Assembly: GCA_951799445.1 (NCBI GenBank)
Contig: OX637287.1
Location: 40,515,724 to 40,579,723, forward strand
Length of the DNA: 64,000 bases
Source: Pseudisothecium myosuroides
Taxonomy: Eukaryota; Streptophyta; Bryopsida; Hypnales; Lembophyllaceae
Reading direction: 5' to 3'
Position numbers and translations under genes: made by a program
Shown here: positions 1 through 11,700 of the stretch, piece after piece
Layout: the number at the start of each line of letters is the position of its first letter
Position numbering within the stretch: position 1 is the first letter of the stretch
Notes under the pieces: model-generated
The model's input: only the letters and a program-made list of their open reading frames with translations
Told to the model about the DNA's origin: nothing
The model's database searches: none

Positions 1-1449
1 TGAGTGCTAAATATCACTTTGCATGAGTGACACCCTACCAGAGAAAGCAGATTTCCAAATCTGCTAGTAGAGTCACATGTTTTTCGAGGTAAAAATGAAC
101 TGCCTTCATACTACTCACAATTCATATTAGTATTCATTGTCTGAGTAATACATGAGTTTTGTAAAACAAGCATTTCACAGCTTACTAGCCTTCAAGAAGT
201 CGTGTATACTCGAATTTCAATATAAACGTTGCATTCATGCATTGGCTCACTACTGACTAGTTGCAGCTACAAAGGAAGGACAGTACATGACATGGTTTCT
301 AGAGGAGTATAGACATGACTACAGAAAAGAGCTCCGAAAGAATAGCAAAGGCAACCATTCTCCATGCCAACAGTGAAATAAACAACACAGGATATGAATT
401 TTCTGTAACGGCGGAAACTGGTTGAATGGGACAACACGATACAACAACGAGAAGGAGTTTCATAAGAAGTCTTCTTCTCTTTTGGAGTCGGTGATTTCAT
501 CACTCTATCACTGGATGCCGAGAGAGGGAACGAAATCAGATGCTACTCTTCTTTTATTGCAGTAAGGTTGATGACAGTCACTGAAGGAAAAGGTTGAAAT
601 CAAGAGGCTATTCCTGAGGTCTCTGATAAGGAAGTATGAACTTCATAATGAAGTTCTCATTTCATGCTCTTGGAGATAACCTCAGTGGCTAAACCCGAAA
701 CCCGAAACAAAACAATTTGGTCATGTAATGCTCCTCTACTTTTTGGATTTACAATGCCAAACACCTCCATCTCCTAAGTAATCGAGAAATGAACACATGC
801 ACCTTCTCCAAAGGATTATCAATGGTTTTTGTATTCTTCTTTTCATTATTTTCCATGCAATAGCTCAAGTCTTCTACTTGCATGGAAAACTTCGTTTAAA
901 TGCTGGTATTCCAGAAGTCATTTTTGCATTCATTTCTAAAACAAGTATTGATTTCAAAACGCACGGACAAAGCGCAAAAGTGTGAAGTCAGCAAAATACT
1001 GGCCGTCTTAAAAACATAATATTGGTTCCCCGCTGCAGCTGAAGATTTACGGTGGACTCCCTTTTTGACCTCAACACTGAAATACTAGTCGTCCAGTACT
1101 CATCTTCATTGATTTGCAATTGTTCGTTACTGAACACCACCTCCCTAAAAGTTCATACTTCTTCTTCTTTAGCATTGGCGGCAAACACGTTCATAACAAA
1201 GGAATGTTCACTTGCACTAGAAGGCAGAGGAGAAACATTGCATCACTACTAGGGCAACTCAATGAGACTTTAATTTTTCCATGACCAATGACTTCTGATA
1301 TGTAAAAGTCCGTGTACTATTAATGACCTATGATTCCCACGAAGCATACAAGATATCACAGAATCCACTTCAAATCAAATGAATCATGACGTCATAGATT
1401 GTGGAACGTACAGCATAATCATCGAAGCAGTATTGTGGAAGTATGTTCG
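1..1449. other. No confident gene; one half of a dispersed direct repeat
   Basis: I recognise no coding region here. The segment at about 760-928 is a diverged direct copy of 11701-11870; both begin with AACACCTCCATCTCCTAAG. The minus strand from about 1260 to 1030 has short open pieces that could be 3' exons of the MYB-CC remnant just to the right, but nothing in them identifies the family. Confidence 0.4.
760..928 (+). repeat. Direct repeat copy 1 (partner 11701-11870)
   Basis: About 170 bp align by eye with 11701-11870 in the same orientation. They share the CACCTCCATCTCCTAAG start, the ACATGCACCTTCTC block, the TTTTCCATGCAA.AGCTCAAGTCTTCTA block and a CATGG(A/G)A..TCTGTTAAA(A/T)TG-like end. 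Flanks outside are not obviously similar. It may be a short dispersed repeat or the remains of a larger duplication about 10.9 kb apart. Confidence 0.6.
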
Positions 1450-1771
1450 CCTTCTCGCAGCACCTCCTCTTCACACGCAGTGCTCTTTGATAATCTTTCG
1501 TAAGTACTTCCCTTAAGCCTCAATATGTAGTTGTAGATGTCGTTGCCCCTGCTGGAAGAAATTAACATCCTTAGTGTAATTCACAGTCATGTCCATCAAG
1601 AACATTTCACATCTTCAAAAATGAGCTGACTAAACAGAGGAAGCGTGGATGTGTTTTAAACTGTTGATACACTACACAAGAAAAATAGTTCATAAACAAA
1701 CCTGAAGCTGTTCAAGCAGTTGCTTTTGCACTTCCATCTGCGAGTGCAAAGCTTCAGTGTTTTTTATCCCA
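1450..1771 (-). pseudogene. MYB-CC (PHR1-like) transcription factor remnant, two coiled-coil exons
   Basis: Two minus-strand exons encode the coiled-coil dimerisation region of plant MYB-CC factors, which regulate phosphate-starvation genes in the nucleus. Exon 1702-1771 follows a pyrimidine-rich acceptor ending TTTTTTAG and reads GIKNTEALHSQMEVQKQLLEQLQ-like sequence, with its donor GT at 1701-1700. The next exon starts at 1551 after TTCTTCCAG, continues in phase, and contains QRHLQLHIEA then, after a stop, GKYLRKIIKEH. Family knowledge: the motif EAL.QMEVQKQLHEQLE..R.LQLRIEAQGKYLQ is characteristic of MYB-CC proteins. The expected Gln codon is TAA at 1515-1513, so the frame is broken. I found no MYB/SANT exon upstream (1780-3300 minus); a possible exon at about 1890-2134 is frame-disrupted and uncertain. 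Likely a decayed duplicate. Confidence 0.72.
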
Positions 1772-3470
1772 CTAAAAAAGAAGAGAAGCTAATTAATAGT
1801 CCATGTAGACATATTAAGATACTAGGATTCGTACAGAAAATCGTCCGCTACAGTACTGGTAAACACAAGCACAGTCGCACCATTGTTGGAACCTGGAAGT
1901 AGGAATTCCAGTTCTTAGAACGGACGTTAAGAGCGGCTTTGGCTTGATATGAACAATCGCATCGACTTGTCCTTGGGTAGCCTCTGCAGTAGTATCTGCC
2001 TTGGTCTCAGTCGTATCCTGGCGATTTTTGGGAGCGCCAAATCTTTGTTGCCGATGAAAGCCTGTAGTCTAATGGACCTTGGATGCAGATGTCTATACTT
2101 GATTTCGAAACCTGCATCAAGAGAAATTGCAACATCCCACCTCCTGATCATGAAAAACTTCCACATAACCTTTAAACAAAGTTAGAATAAATAGATCTAT
2201 GTTTTCACTATCCCCTGACTTCAAAAAAACCTAATACAATTTGAGTACTTCGTTACAAGTGTTGAAGGTGCTCATTATGCACTCCCTAATTCGCACTCAG
2301 TGAATGCACATATGAGATTGAAAAGAGAGGTCATCATGACATGCATGGCCACGATGGTGACTAAGATGACAACAAGATAGCTTGCATACCAGCCTTCCTT
2401 AAAACACCCACGTTTTCATTAATTGTAGAGACAATACAGCTAAACAAACGGCAGCCATTATGAAGGTCCATAATGCGAAAAACGAAGTTCATCATACTAG
2501 CCATGGCCATACTAATTTTATCCTCAACTTCCTTAGAATTCGACTGAGGATTCCCGCAGTTCACAATCCATTTTGTCTGGTTGGAGTGAACTGCATACAT
2601 GCAATGCCTATTGTGAAATTGCTCTTGTTGTCCACTTATATTGCCAGTTTGCCATGAAGATAAAAAAAACATAGCGCTCTCAAAAAAATCGCTACAAACA
2701 AGCTCCTACCATGCCAATTCCAACGGAGTATAAAGTAAAGCGACTGAGAACAATCGTTGACAAAGATCGCAGGCTTGAGGAGGCACTACACCACAAGAAC
2801 TCAGTGTTAGTCTCTCGTACCTTCTTCTTTGTTCTACATGTCACGTTCTTTTGGTTGCACAGGGAGACAACAATTTTCTTTGACCGCCTCCATGGCAAGA
2901 AACATTGCAGACGAAGGCCACGTTGACGGTAATCCTCAGCAGACAAGGCCGATTATTTTTTTGTCGTCTTCGGGCGCATACTGAAGTCATCGTGTTGCCA
3001 ACAATTCCGGACTCTTTCCTGGAAATCCACAACACAAATTAGCACAATGAGAAAAGTTAATTGCTTTAATGACGGCCCCATATGCTACTATTTCAAGAAA
3101 TTAGTAATTGATACCGTAGCATTTGCTGGACCATTTGCGTCTCCAGCTGTCCAGCAGCAGTGAGCACCGCCGTGTATTAAATTTGCAGCCTTCTGTTTTT
3201 GGAGTGTGGAAACACTTGCAGAATTATCCTCGTGACGTGTGCCTTGTGAAAACCCTAATTTCGTCTCCAATTGACCGATGGAAGGGCATGGGTTCTACAG
3301 TCGACTACTCAGAACGTGCACCTTACTTTTCCTGTTCTCTACCGAGACCTGCATGCCTACAAATGCAGGTGTTCACTTTGTCAGTCGCTGGTAATGGTAA
3401 TAAGGTGTCCAATGAACGACTCCAGAATTTCCATTGCTTACGTGATTTATTCTAACTTTAGCCTATGCAG

Positions 3471-3996
3471 GTACGCAGTACTGAACCAAAAAGCCTTGCT
3501 TGATGCCGACCTATATGCCAGAACTGGGAGAGTGAAGAGTCCCTCCCCACCATGTTCCAGAGACTCCGAAGTTGAAGTTCTGGTACTCTCTAGCGACTCT
3601 GAAAGAGGTGTTTCTAAGATTGCTAAACGTATCAGCAACAACATATGTCACTGCAAAGAATTAAGTTTGCTTCCTTCCGAAAGTGTTGTGCATGCGATGC
3701 CACAACAATTGCAGAGAAAAGAACACGCAGTCCCGCTTGGTGGTGAAGAAACTCGTTTGGAGCGCCGTACACCGAAGACAGACTTGACCTTCGAGGCAGA
3801 GTTGTCGAGCTCCGAGAGTGAAAGTACTGCAGACGACTCTGATTCCGACTTTATACCGGTTGAGGCCGACGACACTCACAGCACCTCTTCTTCCAATACA
3901 TCGAGAGACCAGAATAAGGAGGAGCAGGAGATATCGGTGTTTAATACAGCAGTTTCTGCAGAGTTGGGGCCACCGTCCGAGCTATACAGCATACAA
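3471..3996 (+). CDS. Exon: acidic Ser-rich region
   Basis: Exon of the 2.7-8.5 kb gene. The acceptor is GCCTATGCAG and the donor CAA|GTAAGC. It carries one overhanging base, then an open frame of 175 codons ending in phase 0. It encodes a Ser/Glu/Asp-rich stretch (LSSSESESTADDSDSDFIP) typical of disordered nuclear proteins. No folded domain is recognised. The exon upstream of this acceptor is not certain. Confidence 0.6.
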
Positions 3997-4244
3997 GTAA
4001 GCTTTTTTATTTCCACACCCGCAATGAGCAAAAACTCTGGTCCTCATGCCTATGTGTCCGCAATACTCTTCTAAACTTCTCAAACTTCATGTGGCACCAT
4101 ATTCAAGACATTCCAGTAGACACAAAGGATGTTCAACTTCTGGGGACTTTAGGTCAAGGAATTGAGTACCGTAAAGCCATTACAAACTTTGTTTCTGTCA
4201 TTCTATGCATATTAGTCATTAATTACGTTTTCTTGCTGTGGCAG

Positions 4245-4752
4245 GTACCGGAAGAGAACATGGTTACTCGACTGAGATCCAAGGATCTACCAGAGTCATG
4301 GTTCCAGCAAAAGAAGTCAAAAACCTCAATCTCGACAAAGAAGACGGCTCTTCCGGAAGGCACTGCTGTCGAAGATTCGAGAGCGGAGAATTTGGTGGAG
4401 GAGACTCAGAGACGGGGTCGCGGGCGGCCAAAAAAGAAAGCGAACGTTGTTCATGCAGGGAAGGGGAATAAGAGAGCCAAACCTATGTCCGCAGCAGCCG
4501 TCAACGTAGTATTGGGTCGGTCGACAACTTCTGTACAAGACGTTGACGAACTTCGAAAGAAGAGGGAGGCAGATGCAGTCGCTTGTGGTCGCACGGTTCG
4601 CATGATATGTCCACCTTCAAAGCTGACAAGTGGCCCAGTAACGGAGACACCGGATGGAAGTGCGGCACAGTCCAACCGAATACCAAGAACACCTTTGCAT
4701 TCAGAAGTTCCTGGGAGTTCTCCAAAATCTCCAGAAATTCCAGCAATGGCAG
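4245..4752 (+). CDS. Exon: AT-hook region
   Basis: Exon with acceptor TGCTGTGGCAG and codon-phase continuity with the preceding exon (phase 0). It contains TQRRGRGRPKKKANV, a canonical AT-hook core (RGRP flanked by basic residues) expected to contact the minor groove of AT-rich DNA, then a low-complexity Pro/Ser tail. The donor after GCAATGGCAG leaves one base (G) that combines with AG of the next exon to give a Glu codon. Confidence 0.6.
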
Positions 4753-5218
4753 GTCAGACACTTCAAGCTCTATGTATGTTACAATGGATACATTTCTTCA
4801 TGGCAATTGACTATGTTAAAAAATACGACAGTGATTACAGTAGCTCCACTCTCCTTGTTTGATTAATTTTTATGGTAGAACAATTCTTTACAGCAACGAC
4901 AAGTGCCTTTTTTGTTTACATTGTTCATTTGACGGGAAATGCCAACTTCCAAATCTGGCAAGCATGGCCGTAGTTGTGGCACTGGTTCATTGACATGAAG
5001 GCTAGCATCAGAGAAATAGAGGTGTCATGGCATGCTGTGGAAATACTTATATGCAGGTGTTGCTGGCCAGGGCATGTGGATGTTTGGGTTTTATTTGTTC
5101 ATTTTGGTGGATGAAATTGTTGTAGGTCTGATTTGATTTGTCAGTTGAAAAATTCATTATAATTTACGAACCATGTCAATGTGCTGGAGTCATGCTAATT
5201 TCTGTTTATCATTCTCAG

Positions 5219-5493
5219 AGAACAACTATCAACAACAATTTGATGATGTTCGCGTTGTTGAAGGAGTGCATGCTGAACTTGAAGCACCATTCTTGCAACG
5301 TAGGGGAAAAGAAATAATGGCAGACGACGTGCAGGAGGAAATGCCTGTTCGAAAAACTATTCTACACAATGTGCATGGTAAACGGATGGAACAAGAAATG
5401 AATAATGACTCGGATTACCAGGGCAGGCATGCAAGAGGTGAGGTTCGGAGTCATAGACGAAGTCGTTCACCACCGAGAAAATACTATGACGAT
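5219..5493 (+). CDS. Exon: acidic/basic linker with RS motif
   Basis: Exon with acceptor TTATCATTCTCAG and donor GAT|GTAAGT. It joins in frame to the previous exon by a split Glu codon. It encodes about 91 residues ending in HRRSRSPPRKYYDD, an Arg-Ser/Pro-rich patch seen in splicing-related and chromatin proteins. A 22-nt mini-exon at about 5713-5734 may follow, but phase does not prove it. Confidence 0.55.
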
Positions 5494-6300
5494 GTAAGTG
5501 TACATACTGCATATTAGTTTCTCTGTACGTGGTACTAGTGTGCACGGGCCTCCTCATGAACAACTGCAAGGATTGAGTTCATGTGGAGAAGTTGAGGCTG
5601 ATTTAGAGATCTTCATTTGTCGTGATGGAGTGATTATGATTTCATGGTGTTGTTGTGCTTGTTAGTGGTTGCAACTTCCATTGTCATTGCAATATTGAAA
5701 CTTTTGATGCAGGAACATGGAAGATGTGCTATTGGTAATTGTTTTGGAAGAGTTCCCTGTACATGTCATTTCTATGACATGATTTTAAAATCCTCGGGTC
5801 ACTATCTGCCAACCTGTAGTGACATGTTGCTAGACAGAAGGAACACATGGAGTGTCTCATTTGTGTTCTTGGAATAGGTCATAGCAGAATTGCGGTTGCT
5901 TGAGCCTAAATTCTTGGAAGTTGTTGCGGAGGTTATTGCTTCCGATTTCCGAAACTGTGATTGTCGGACTACAATAAGGTCGAAATGAATTTCAATGATT
6001 CCTTCATGCCCAAAATTGCCTATGAAAATTTTTAAGTTCATTCTCAGGGTCATAATGTATGACTGTTTTGGAGACTATGAGATTGCTCACTGAAGCAAAC
6101 TAGGGTACGATGTTGTAGTATGGATTGTCTGCGTCTGGGTCCATTGCCATTATCGTCGTCAACTTTCCTAATGAAGAGTAAGCGTCAGGCAAGCCCATGG
6201 TGAGGTAGCAGCAAGTGAAGAGAAAAATTGATGTACGACAAGAAATTTCCTCTTGGTTAGAACTGCACTTGGAAATGTGACTGTCTGATTCTTTGGTAAG

Positions 6301-6569
6301 TGTTATGCAATGCTATCGAGGAAGCGAAGTGGGGCGAAGCCAGTCACCGGCACGTGGATGGGGGGTACAGAACGAACGTTTTCGGAACTCCACTTCTAGA
6401 AGCCCACAGAAGATTTCGTCAAGCGTCAGGCGTATGCAGGAGTGTCGGAGTCCCAGGTGCAATTCTTCTAGGAGCCCTGAACACTGGAGAGGAAGTGTTC
6501 AGGACAATCGAAGTCAGATGCGGACAGAGTCTGACGAAGACCGTCGTAAAGCACAGCAATTATATGATG
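6301..6569 (+). CDS. Exon: Arg/Ser-rich region
   Basis: Open frame rich in RS/SP dipeptides (GRSQSPARGW, STSRSPQK, SSRSPEHW), ending at donor TATGATG|GTGAGT with one overhanging base. That base is completed by the AG of the exon at 7097. The 5' boundary is uncertain; an acceptor after TTTGGTAAG is the simplest choice. The composition is typical of SR-like disordered tails. Confidence 0.45.
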
Positions 6570-7096
6570 GTGAGTCCTTGGAAAATTAATCTGAATTATG
6601 GAGTAGTTACTGTGCTTTACCAAGAGGTCCGTCACTGTACCAAACCCAACCTTACGAGAAGAATTTTTGTCCGGGTTATATGTATGTGGGGAAGCTTAGT
6701 GGGAATTAATGGGCAGTACATAGGGAATGGGAACAAAATGAAGCATGCATGAGCCTTTTCAGCATGGTTTTTCTATTCAAGTAGATCACATTGTTCTTGG
6801 TCGGTAGCCTATGGCAACAATTGCTACATATCGAGCAGCAGTGTCTCCTTTCATGTGGAAACTATTTTGCAGTCAATTGTTTTCAAGTTTTCTTGCTTGC
6901 TGTCAGCAGAGTTTTTTTGGCTAGTTCATTACTCTTCCTATTTACTGCTTTCACGTTCAGCTCCTCTCGATTAGTAGAGAGAAAGGATTAGCAGTAATGA
7001 AAGAATCATGCAATCAAATTCATGGGATCACGCATTGCTAATGGATGCATGCATGGACTAACAAATATTGAGATACAATGTGTGCTTCAATACCAG

Positions 7097-8103
7097 AGTA
7101 CCTCCAGTCAAGGAGATTGTATAGGAGGGAGCGCCGTCAACATCAACACTATGAATCATCACCTTTGGACGTTGGTCCACGACAAAAGCCATATGATTCA
7201 CCAGAACAAAGTCCAGAGCTTCGTCTTATGCCAGAGTCTTCGAAAAACCCTCTGCCAATGTCACAGAAAGGAGAGGAGTGTAAAACGAGGCAATTGGTGG
7301 GCTCAGCCGTCATGAAGGAAGAAGGAATTCTGGAGTCTTCGGTAGATAGGAAACGGCGTCGCCACAGGCAAGCTGTCCACGAATCAGAGCTGGCCCGACG
7401 GCAAAGACAGGGGAGGAAGCCTTTCTATTTGACGTTGGATTTTGAAGGCAAACCACACGGCCCAGGAAAACCAGCATGGATAGCACAAATCCACAAATTG
7501 GCAATCGGCCTAGATCCTTCCTGCACAAATTTTCGAAAGTAGACATTTGAAGCCGTCCAAACACTGAAGGACCGACTGAACGATGATTTTGAATATTCGG
7601 GGACGCTGAATGAAGATCATCTGAGAGGATTGATGGGCAGAGCAATTACCAAGAGAAGGGGAGAACTCATAACATTCATTAAGAACAACGGAAAGCAGCC
7701 CCTAACCATCGATGAGGAAGTGTGGACGCGTTTGGAAAAGCTGGCAAACAGCAAGCAGAGGGAAGATAAATCAAAGCAAGGACGATATGCAAATTCATGC
7801 CGGAAGACAGTAGGTCGAACTGGATCAATTGGAGTGAATGGTGTACGAGAGAAGCTGCGATGTATTTTACGAAGGTCACCTGATCCCGACGAATTAGAGG
7901 AAGAATTGCAAAGGGACAAGGGTTATGGAGGGCAGCGGAGGAAAAAGTCTATAGAATCAAGTAAAGTGGATGAGATTTCCAAAGAAGTTGTTTTGTGGGA
8001 TGAAGACGTCGCTTTGCAAGAACAAGGAGAGCATGCAGATCAGAGTTCCAGTGATGCAGATGATGGTCAACAGTACAGAGAGTTTGTTGGAAGTGGTCCT
8101 CAG
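7097..8103 (+). CDS. Exon: conserved plant transposase-like domain, interrupted by TAG at 7540
   Basis: Exon after acceptor AATACCAG and before donor CCTCAG|GTCAGA. It has a basic N-terminal part, then a globular region starting GRKPFYLTLDFEGKPHG and running past the stop through TLKDRLNDDFEYSG, KRRGELITFIKN, EEVWTRLEKLANSKQR, GRTGSIGVNGVREKLR and RRSPDPDELEEELQRDKGYG. From memory, this order (EVW..L..L..S..., GRTG..G..G..E.LR, PDP.E...) matches a plant family related to Ptta/En/Spm-associated transposase proteins. The TAG at 7540-7542 lies where a Gln codon would be one transition away. Confidence 0.6.
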
Positions 8104-8279
8104 GTCAGAATCCTCTTCAATTTTCATTCCGTCATTGTAGCATTTGCTTGACGTCATGGATTTCGCACTCTACAGTGGAACTTTGGTGGGACGTGGCGGT
8201 ATTGCATCGAGGACCTTGTGGGAGTCAAGTGTTCTGCAATTGAAAATTCAATTAATTTTTTCTTTTGTTTTTGTTGTAG

Positions 8280-8483
8280 AGGATTCCAAGAAGCGGTGAC
8301 GTTGGTGTGCAGCAGGTGGTCGTTAGAGGTCGACCAGATGTAGCACAGAAGACTCCAGCCGTGACCGAGATGAAGCGAGATGACTACATTGAAGAATTGA
8401 AAGCTGAAATTGAACGATTGCAGGCAGAGAAAGCGATGGCGTCAACGTCGAAGAGTGTAACGGCATCCCAACTTGCGAAGTGA
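8280..8483 (+). CDS. Last exon: short coiled coil and stop
   Basis: Exon after acceptor TTTTTGTTGTAG, phase 0, ending at TGA 8481-8483. It encodes 67 residues; DDYIEELKAEIERLQAEKAMA has heptad-like Leu/Ile spacing consistent with a short coiled coil. A C-terminal coiled coil after the transposase-like domain fits a role in multimerisation (inference). Confidence 0.6.
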   Translation, partial: RIPRSGDVGVQQVVVRGRPDVAQKTPAVTEMKRDDYIEELKAEIERLQAEKAMASTSKSVTASQLAK

Positions 8484-8821
8484 ATGCAGTACAACAGCAT
8501 GGAAGTATTGAACGTAAGAAAGCAGAGAGTTCTGCATGCTCTGGCATCCTTTCTGCATTTGCTAAGAAATGGTTTTGGAGTTCTCTTAGCTTACGTGAGT
8601 CACAGTCAGTGAATGATATTGCTGAATTTGATGGTCTGTTGCCGTTCATTGTTTTGGAGTGCAGGGGGTAATGTTGAATATGGAGACTGCTAGTGATTGA
8701 GAAGTAGCCGGATTACGGATAATGGGGACAAGACGAAGTGGATGCTTTAGTCTGCAAAGGAATTCCCACAGTGAACGGACTTCTTTTTGTGTTCACTGTC
8801 CGAGAGTGGTAGTGGATGTGT

Positions 8822-8920
8822 GTGTTCAGTGCTGTTGTATAGACATATCGTTTTGAAATAGAAGCACTATGTTCAGTTCTGTTCTAGATAGACATATCGT
8901 TGTCAAATATAAGCACTATG
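8822..8920 (+). repeat. Tandem duplication, two units of about 49 bp
   Basis: Two head-to-tail units start at GTGTTCAGTGCTGTTGTAT and ATGTTCAGTTCTGTTCTAGA. Each contains AGACATATCGTT..AAATA.AAGCACTATG. They sit about 340 bp downstream of the stop of the preceding gene, possibly in its 3' UTR. Confidence 0.75.
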
Positions 8921-8929
8921 TTTTGTGAT

Positions 8930-11248
8930 GATGTAGAGTAGTTACGGGAAGCGTATTGTGTTGTAGACAATGTCAGGAAATGTGTATTGTAGAATGAGGT
9001 TGTGCATTTGTTTTTTGAACCTGCGACATTGTAGCGATGCACTTGAGGAAGTTGTGGACTTCATTGTACAGAGATGTAAATATTTCAAGTGCTGATAATA
9101 TTATAATGCAGCCCATTGTGGCAATGCGTGACGTGGATATACTATCATAGAAAGAAAGTTTTGGCCAGTTAGTGTGATTACTCGATGTCCAGTATGTTTT
9201 CCACTGTTTTCCAGGAGAGGACGTTTGAAATCCACGTGATTCTTCTGTTGCTTTAGGCATGTATGTGGCACCCTTTTCAGCACTGAGATTGGAACTGTGA
9301 TTCTAATTTTCCAAAAATAACTGATGATATGAAGGTGATATTGTACAAGTTGTGCAAGGACTTCTGGATTGGAAGGCCCTTGAAGGCGATGCTGGGTTGA
9401 TTTTCTAGCACAATGATGGAAGTGTTCGAAATGACTGGCAGCTTTGTTGCAGAATTGAATGTCGCAAACAAAACAACTGTAGCGTCTGCTTTTGAATTTT
9501 CTTTCATGCTGCGAGGAAGGCTGGTGGTCATTCTTGAATATGAATGGAAAATTGTGAAAACTGTACTACCCCATGTTTTGCTGATTATTGAACTTCAATT
9601 CTGCTTTACTGAGGTCTTGCAAGTGAAAGTGCTTCAGGTCCTCCGCTCTTCTAGGCAGCCCTACTATGTGGCATTCGATTGTGATCCAAGTTTGTGGTCC
9701 ATGGTTGCTTGATGTGAGTAGGCAGAGCCATCTATAGAAGCTGTTCTAAAATGGGGACAGAATTCCTCACTATCAACAGCTTTGAGATGTACAGATCAAG
9801 TCATGTTACATTCTTGCCAATCAGCTTAGGGATGGTTATCTTTGTAAAATAGAGGCGCATTTGCTAAGTGAAGTTGCTACACGGGTGTGGTTACATGCAT
9901 GTCCACATCCTTGTATTTGGCTGGACATCAGTGGAGGTATCTGAGAAGATTAGTTTTTGTTTGGTGTTTTCTGAGGATTGCAGTTTGTATCTTGGCCGGC
10001 TGATCAGATTGCACTGCTTGCACAGCTTGAAATGCCGGGCAGCAGACACTTTTACTGGCAATGAATATTTGATATGTACTTGATCTTTAACCTCATTTAT
10101 TCATCAGTAAAGGATAATACTTAAGAGATCGCCTGAGGGTGATGCTGAATAACGTATAACGTGTTGTTTTATTTTGAGAGATCGTAGGAAACCTCATGGA
10201 ATCTATGGCTTTGTTCTCCTTTGAAAATTGATGTATGTGGGGGAATCCATACATATCACAAGTACATGGTGGAAGCTCTGTGAAGCGTGAGTCTAACTGA
10301 GGTCGGAATTGAGAGGATCTTTCTTGATATTACTACTTCTGATTCTGTTCCCGAACCGATTATGACAACTGCTTCTGCAAGCGTAAGCTCGGACACTCTA
10401 ATACTACTCTATTGTGCATACTCGTTTGCCTTTGTAATTGACTGTTTTCCATCAGTAATATGAACCAAACAAAGTTGTGTAGGGAATGACTTTGTAGGAT
10501 GAAGGCCAAGGACTCTCTACAATACGGAGTTTCTTATATTTCGCTGTATCGTCTTCCCTTCCTACGAGCAAGGTAAGCTTTGTCTTCACATGCGTGACTA
10601 GCAATTTGAATGGCAGCTTGACTTTGGCATCTTTTCTCAATTAGTAGTGCGGACACACTGTCAGTGTTTGACGTATAGGTCTGGAGGTCTGAGTTATGTT
10701 AATAATTTTCCTACTGTTTCAGGTTCCTCTTCATCTGACGACAACCCACTACAACCTCTTGGCTGCCCAGTCATGTGTCAGTGCTCTTCATAGATATCGC
10801 CTGTTTTCATGTTGACCTCCATGCAGAACCTGTGAAGGGCATGCTTCCTCACCTTCTAGAAAAGAGTGGTGGCAATGCTGGAAATCTGGCGCTGATGGGA
10901 AGGGATTCTGAAGACGGGTGCAGTGGTGCTGTGGACACGGTGCTTAGCCTTCTAATTTTCCAGGGCAACATGTTGTAAGTTGAACGTGAGTTTGCAGTTT
11001 CTGAGACTTTGTGTGTATGTGTACCAAGTTTGAAGTGTAGGAAGATTTATGCAAAAAACTGTCGCTGCTATCATTTATTATGGCCACAGATAAGGAAGTA
11101 CACTTGGTTAGTTGTAGACGTTCCCATGTGCAAGTTGTATCACCTCTGCTTTTTCCGGATTCTCTTATTGGAAGTTTCGTCATTTGATTGAGAAGTGCAC
11201 ACATTGTAATCGATCTGTGCACTAGTTAGCAAGGTGTCAGTTTATCCA
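8930..11248. other. No confident gene
   Basis: Moderate-AT DNA with short open frames on both strands but no recognised family and no phase-consistent exon chain. A pyrimidine-rich acceptor at about 10711-10722 (TACTGTTTCAG) precedes a short open stretch, so non-coding exons or decayed gene parts are possible. Confidence 0.35.
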
Positions 11249-11631
11249 GGATCCCCGTTTTTTGAAGATTTGAGGACAATATTTCTTAACCATGTGAAGA
11301 CAATTCTGTCGACATCCGAGCTCTTAGCTGTGCCCTGTGCTTCTATCGCCCCCACCCTTGCAGAGATGTTTCGAAGGAGACGAACTGGTGAACTTTTAGA
11401 GAATTTGTGAATGTGGAGCATCATGATTATGACTCGTTGATAGTAACCCTGTCCGTCGAAGAAGGTACAGGATACATCACTGACTTGATCGTGTGGCGCG
11501 ATGGTAGATTTTGGCTGCATTCTATCACCTGGGCGGAACAGAGCACTTGTAGCGCAACTGTGATTGCAGATTACTTAGGAGTAGTCTTGTTTGGGAAAAG
11601 TGAAGCCTGCCGGTGCAGAACATCAGGTGAG
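11249..11631 (+). pseudogene. Unrecognised coding remnant with a frameshift
   Basis: After an acceptor-like TTTATCCAG, a frame reads SPFFEDLRTIFLNHVKTIL...TLAEMFRRRRTGELLEN up to TGA near 11410. Sequence one frame away (from 11407) then continues with similar coding character (VEHHDYDSLIVTLSVEEGTG, WRDGRFWLHSITWAEQ) and ends at a donor-like ACATCAG|GTGAGA. The abrupt switch suggests a one-base disruption in a former exon. No family is recognised; it could equally be two chance open frames. Confidence 0.35.
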
Positions 11632-11700
11632 ACATGAATTCGGAGGGTCTCTGATTTTTGAGTGAAGATTGTGTTACCGAAGATGCCCAGATTGGGGCCG

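Larger units (their letters stand above)
2711..8483 (+). pseudogene. Multi-exon gene: acidic/AT-hook/RS-rich protein with plant transposase-like domain, one in-frame stop
   Basis: The exon chain is supported by GT-AG borders whose phases agree: 3471-3996, 4245-4752, 5219-5493, about 6301-6569, 7097-8103 and 8280-8483. An N-terminal exon starting at ATG 2711 (MPIPTEYKVKRLRTIVDKDR) is possible but its junction is unproven. The product would be a nuclear, DNA- or RNA-binding protein: acidic Ser-rich segment, AT-hook RGRGRPKKK, Arg/Ser-rich segments, a conserved globular domain resembling the plant transposase family found with Ptta/En/Spm elements, and a C-terminal coiled coil. A TAG at 7540-7542 interrupts the conserved domain while both sides stay in one frame, so this copy is probably inactive or recently mutated. 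It could be a domesticated transposon protein or part of a transposon; no terminal repeats were identified. Confidence 0.6.
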
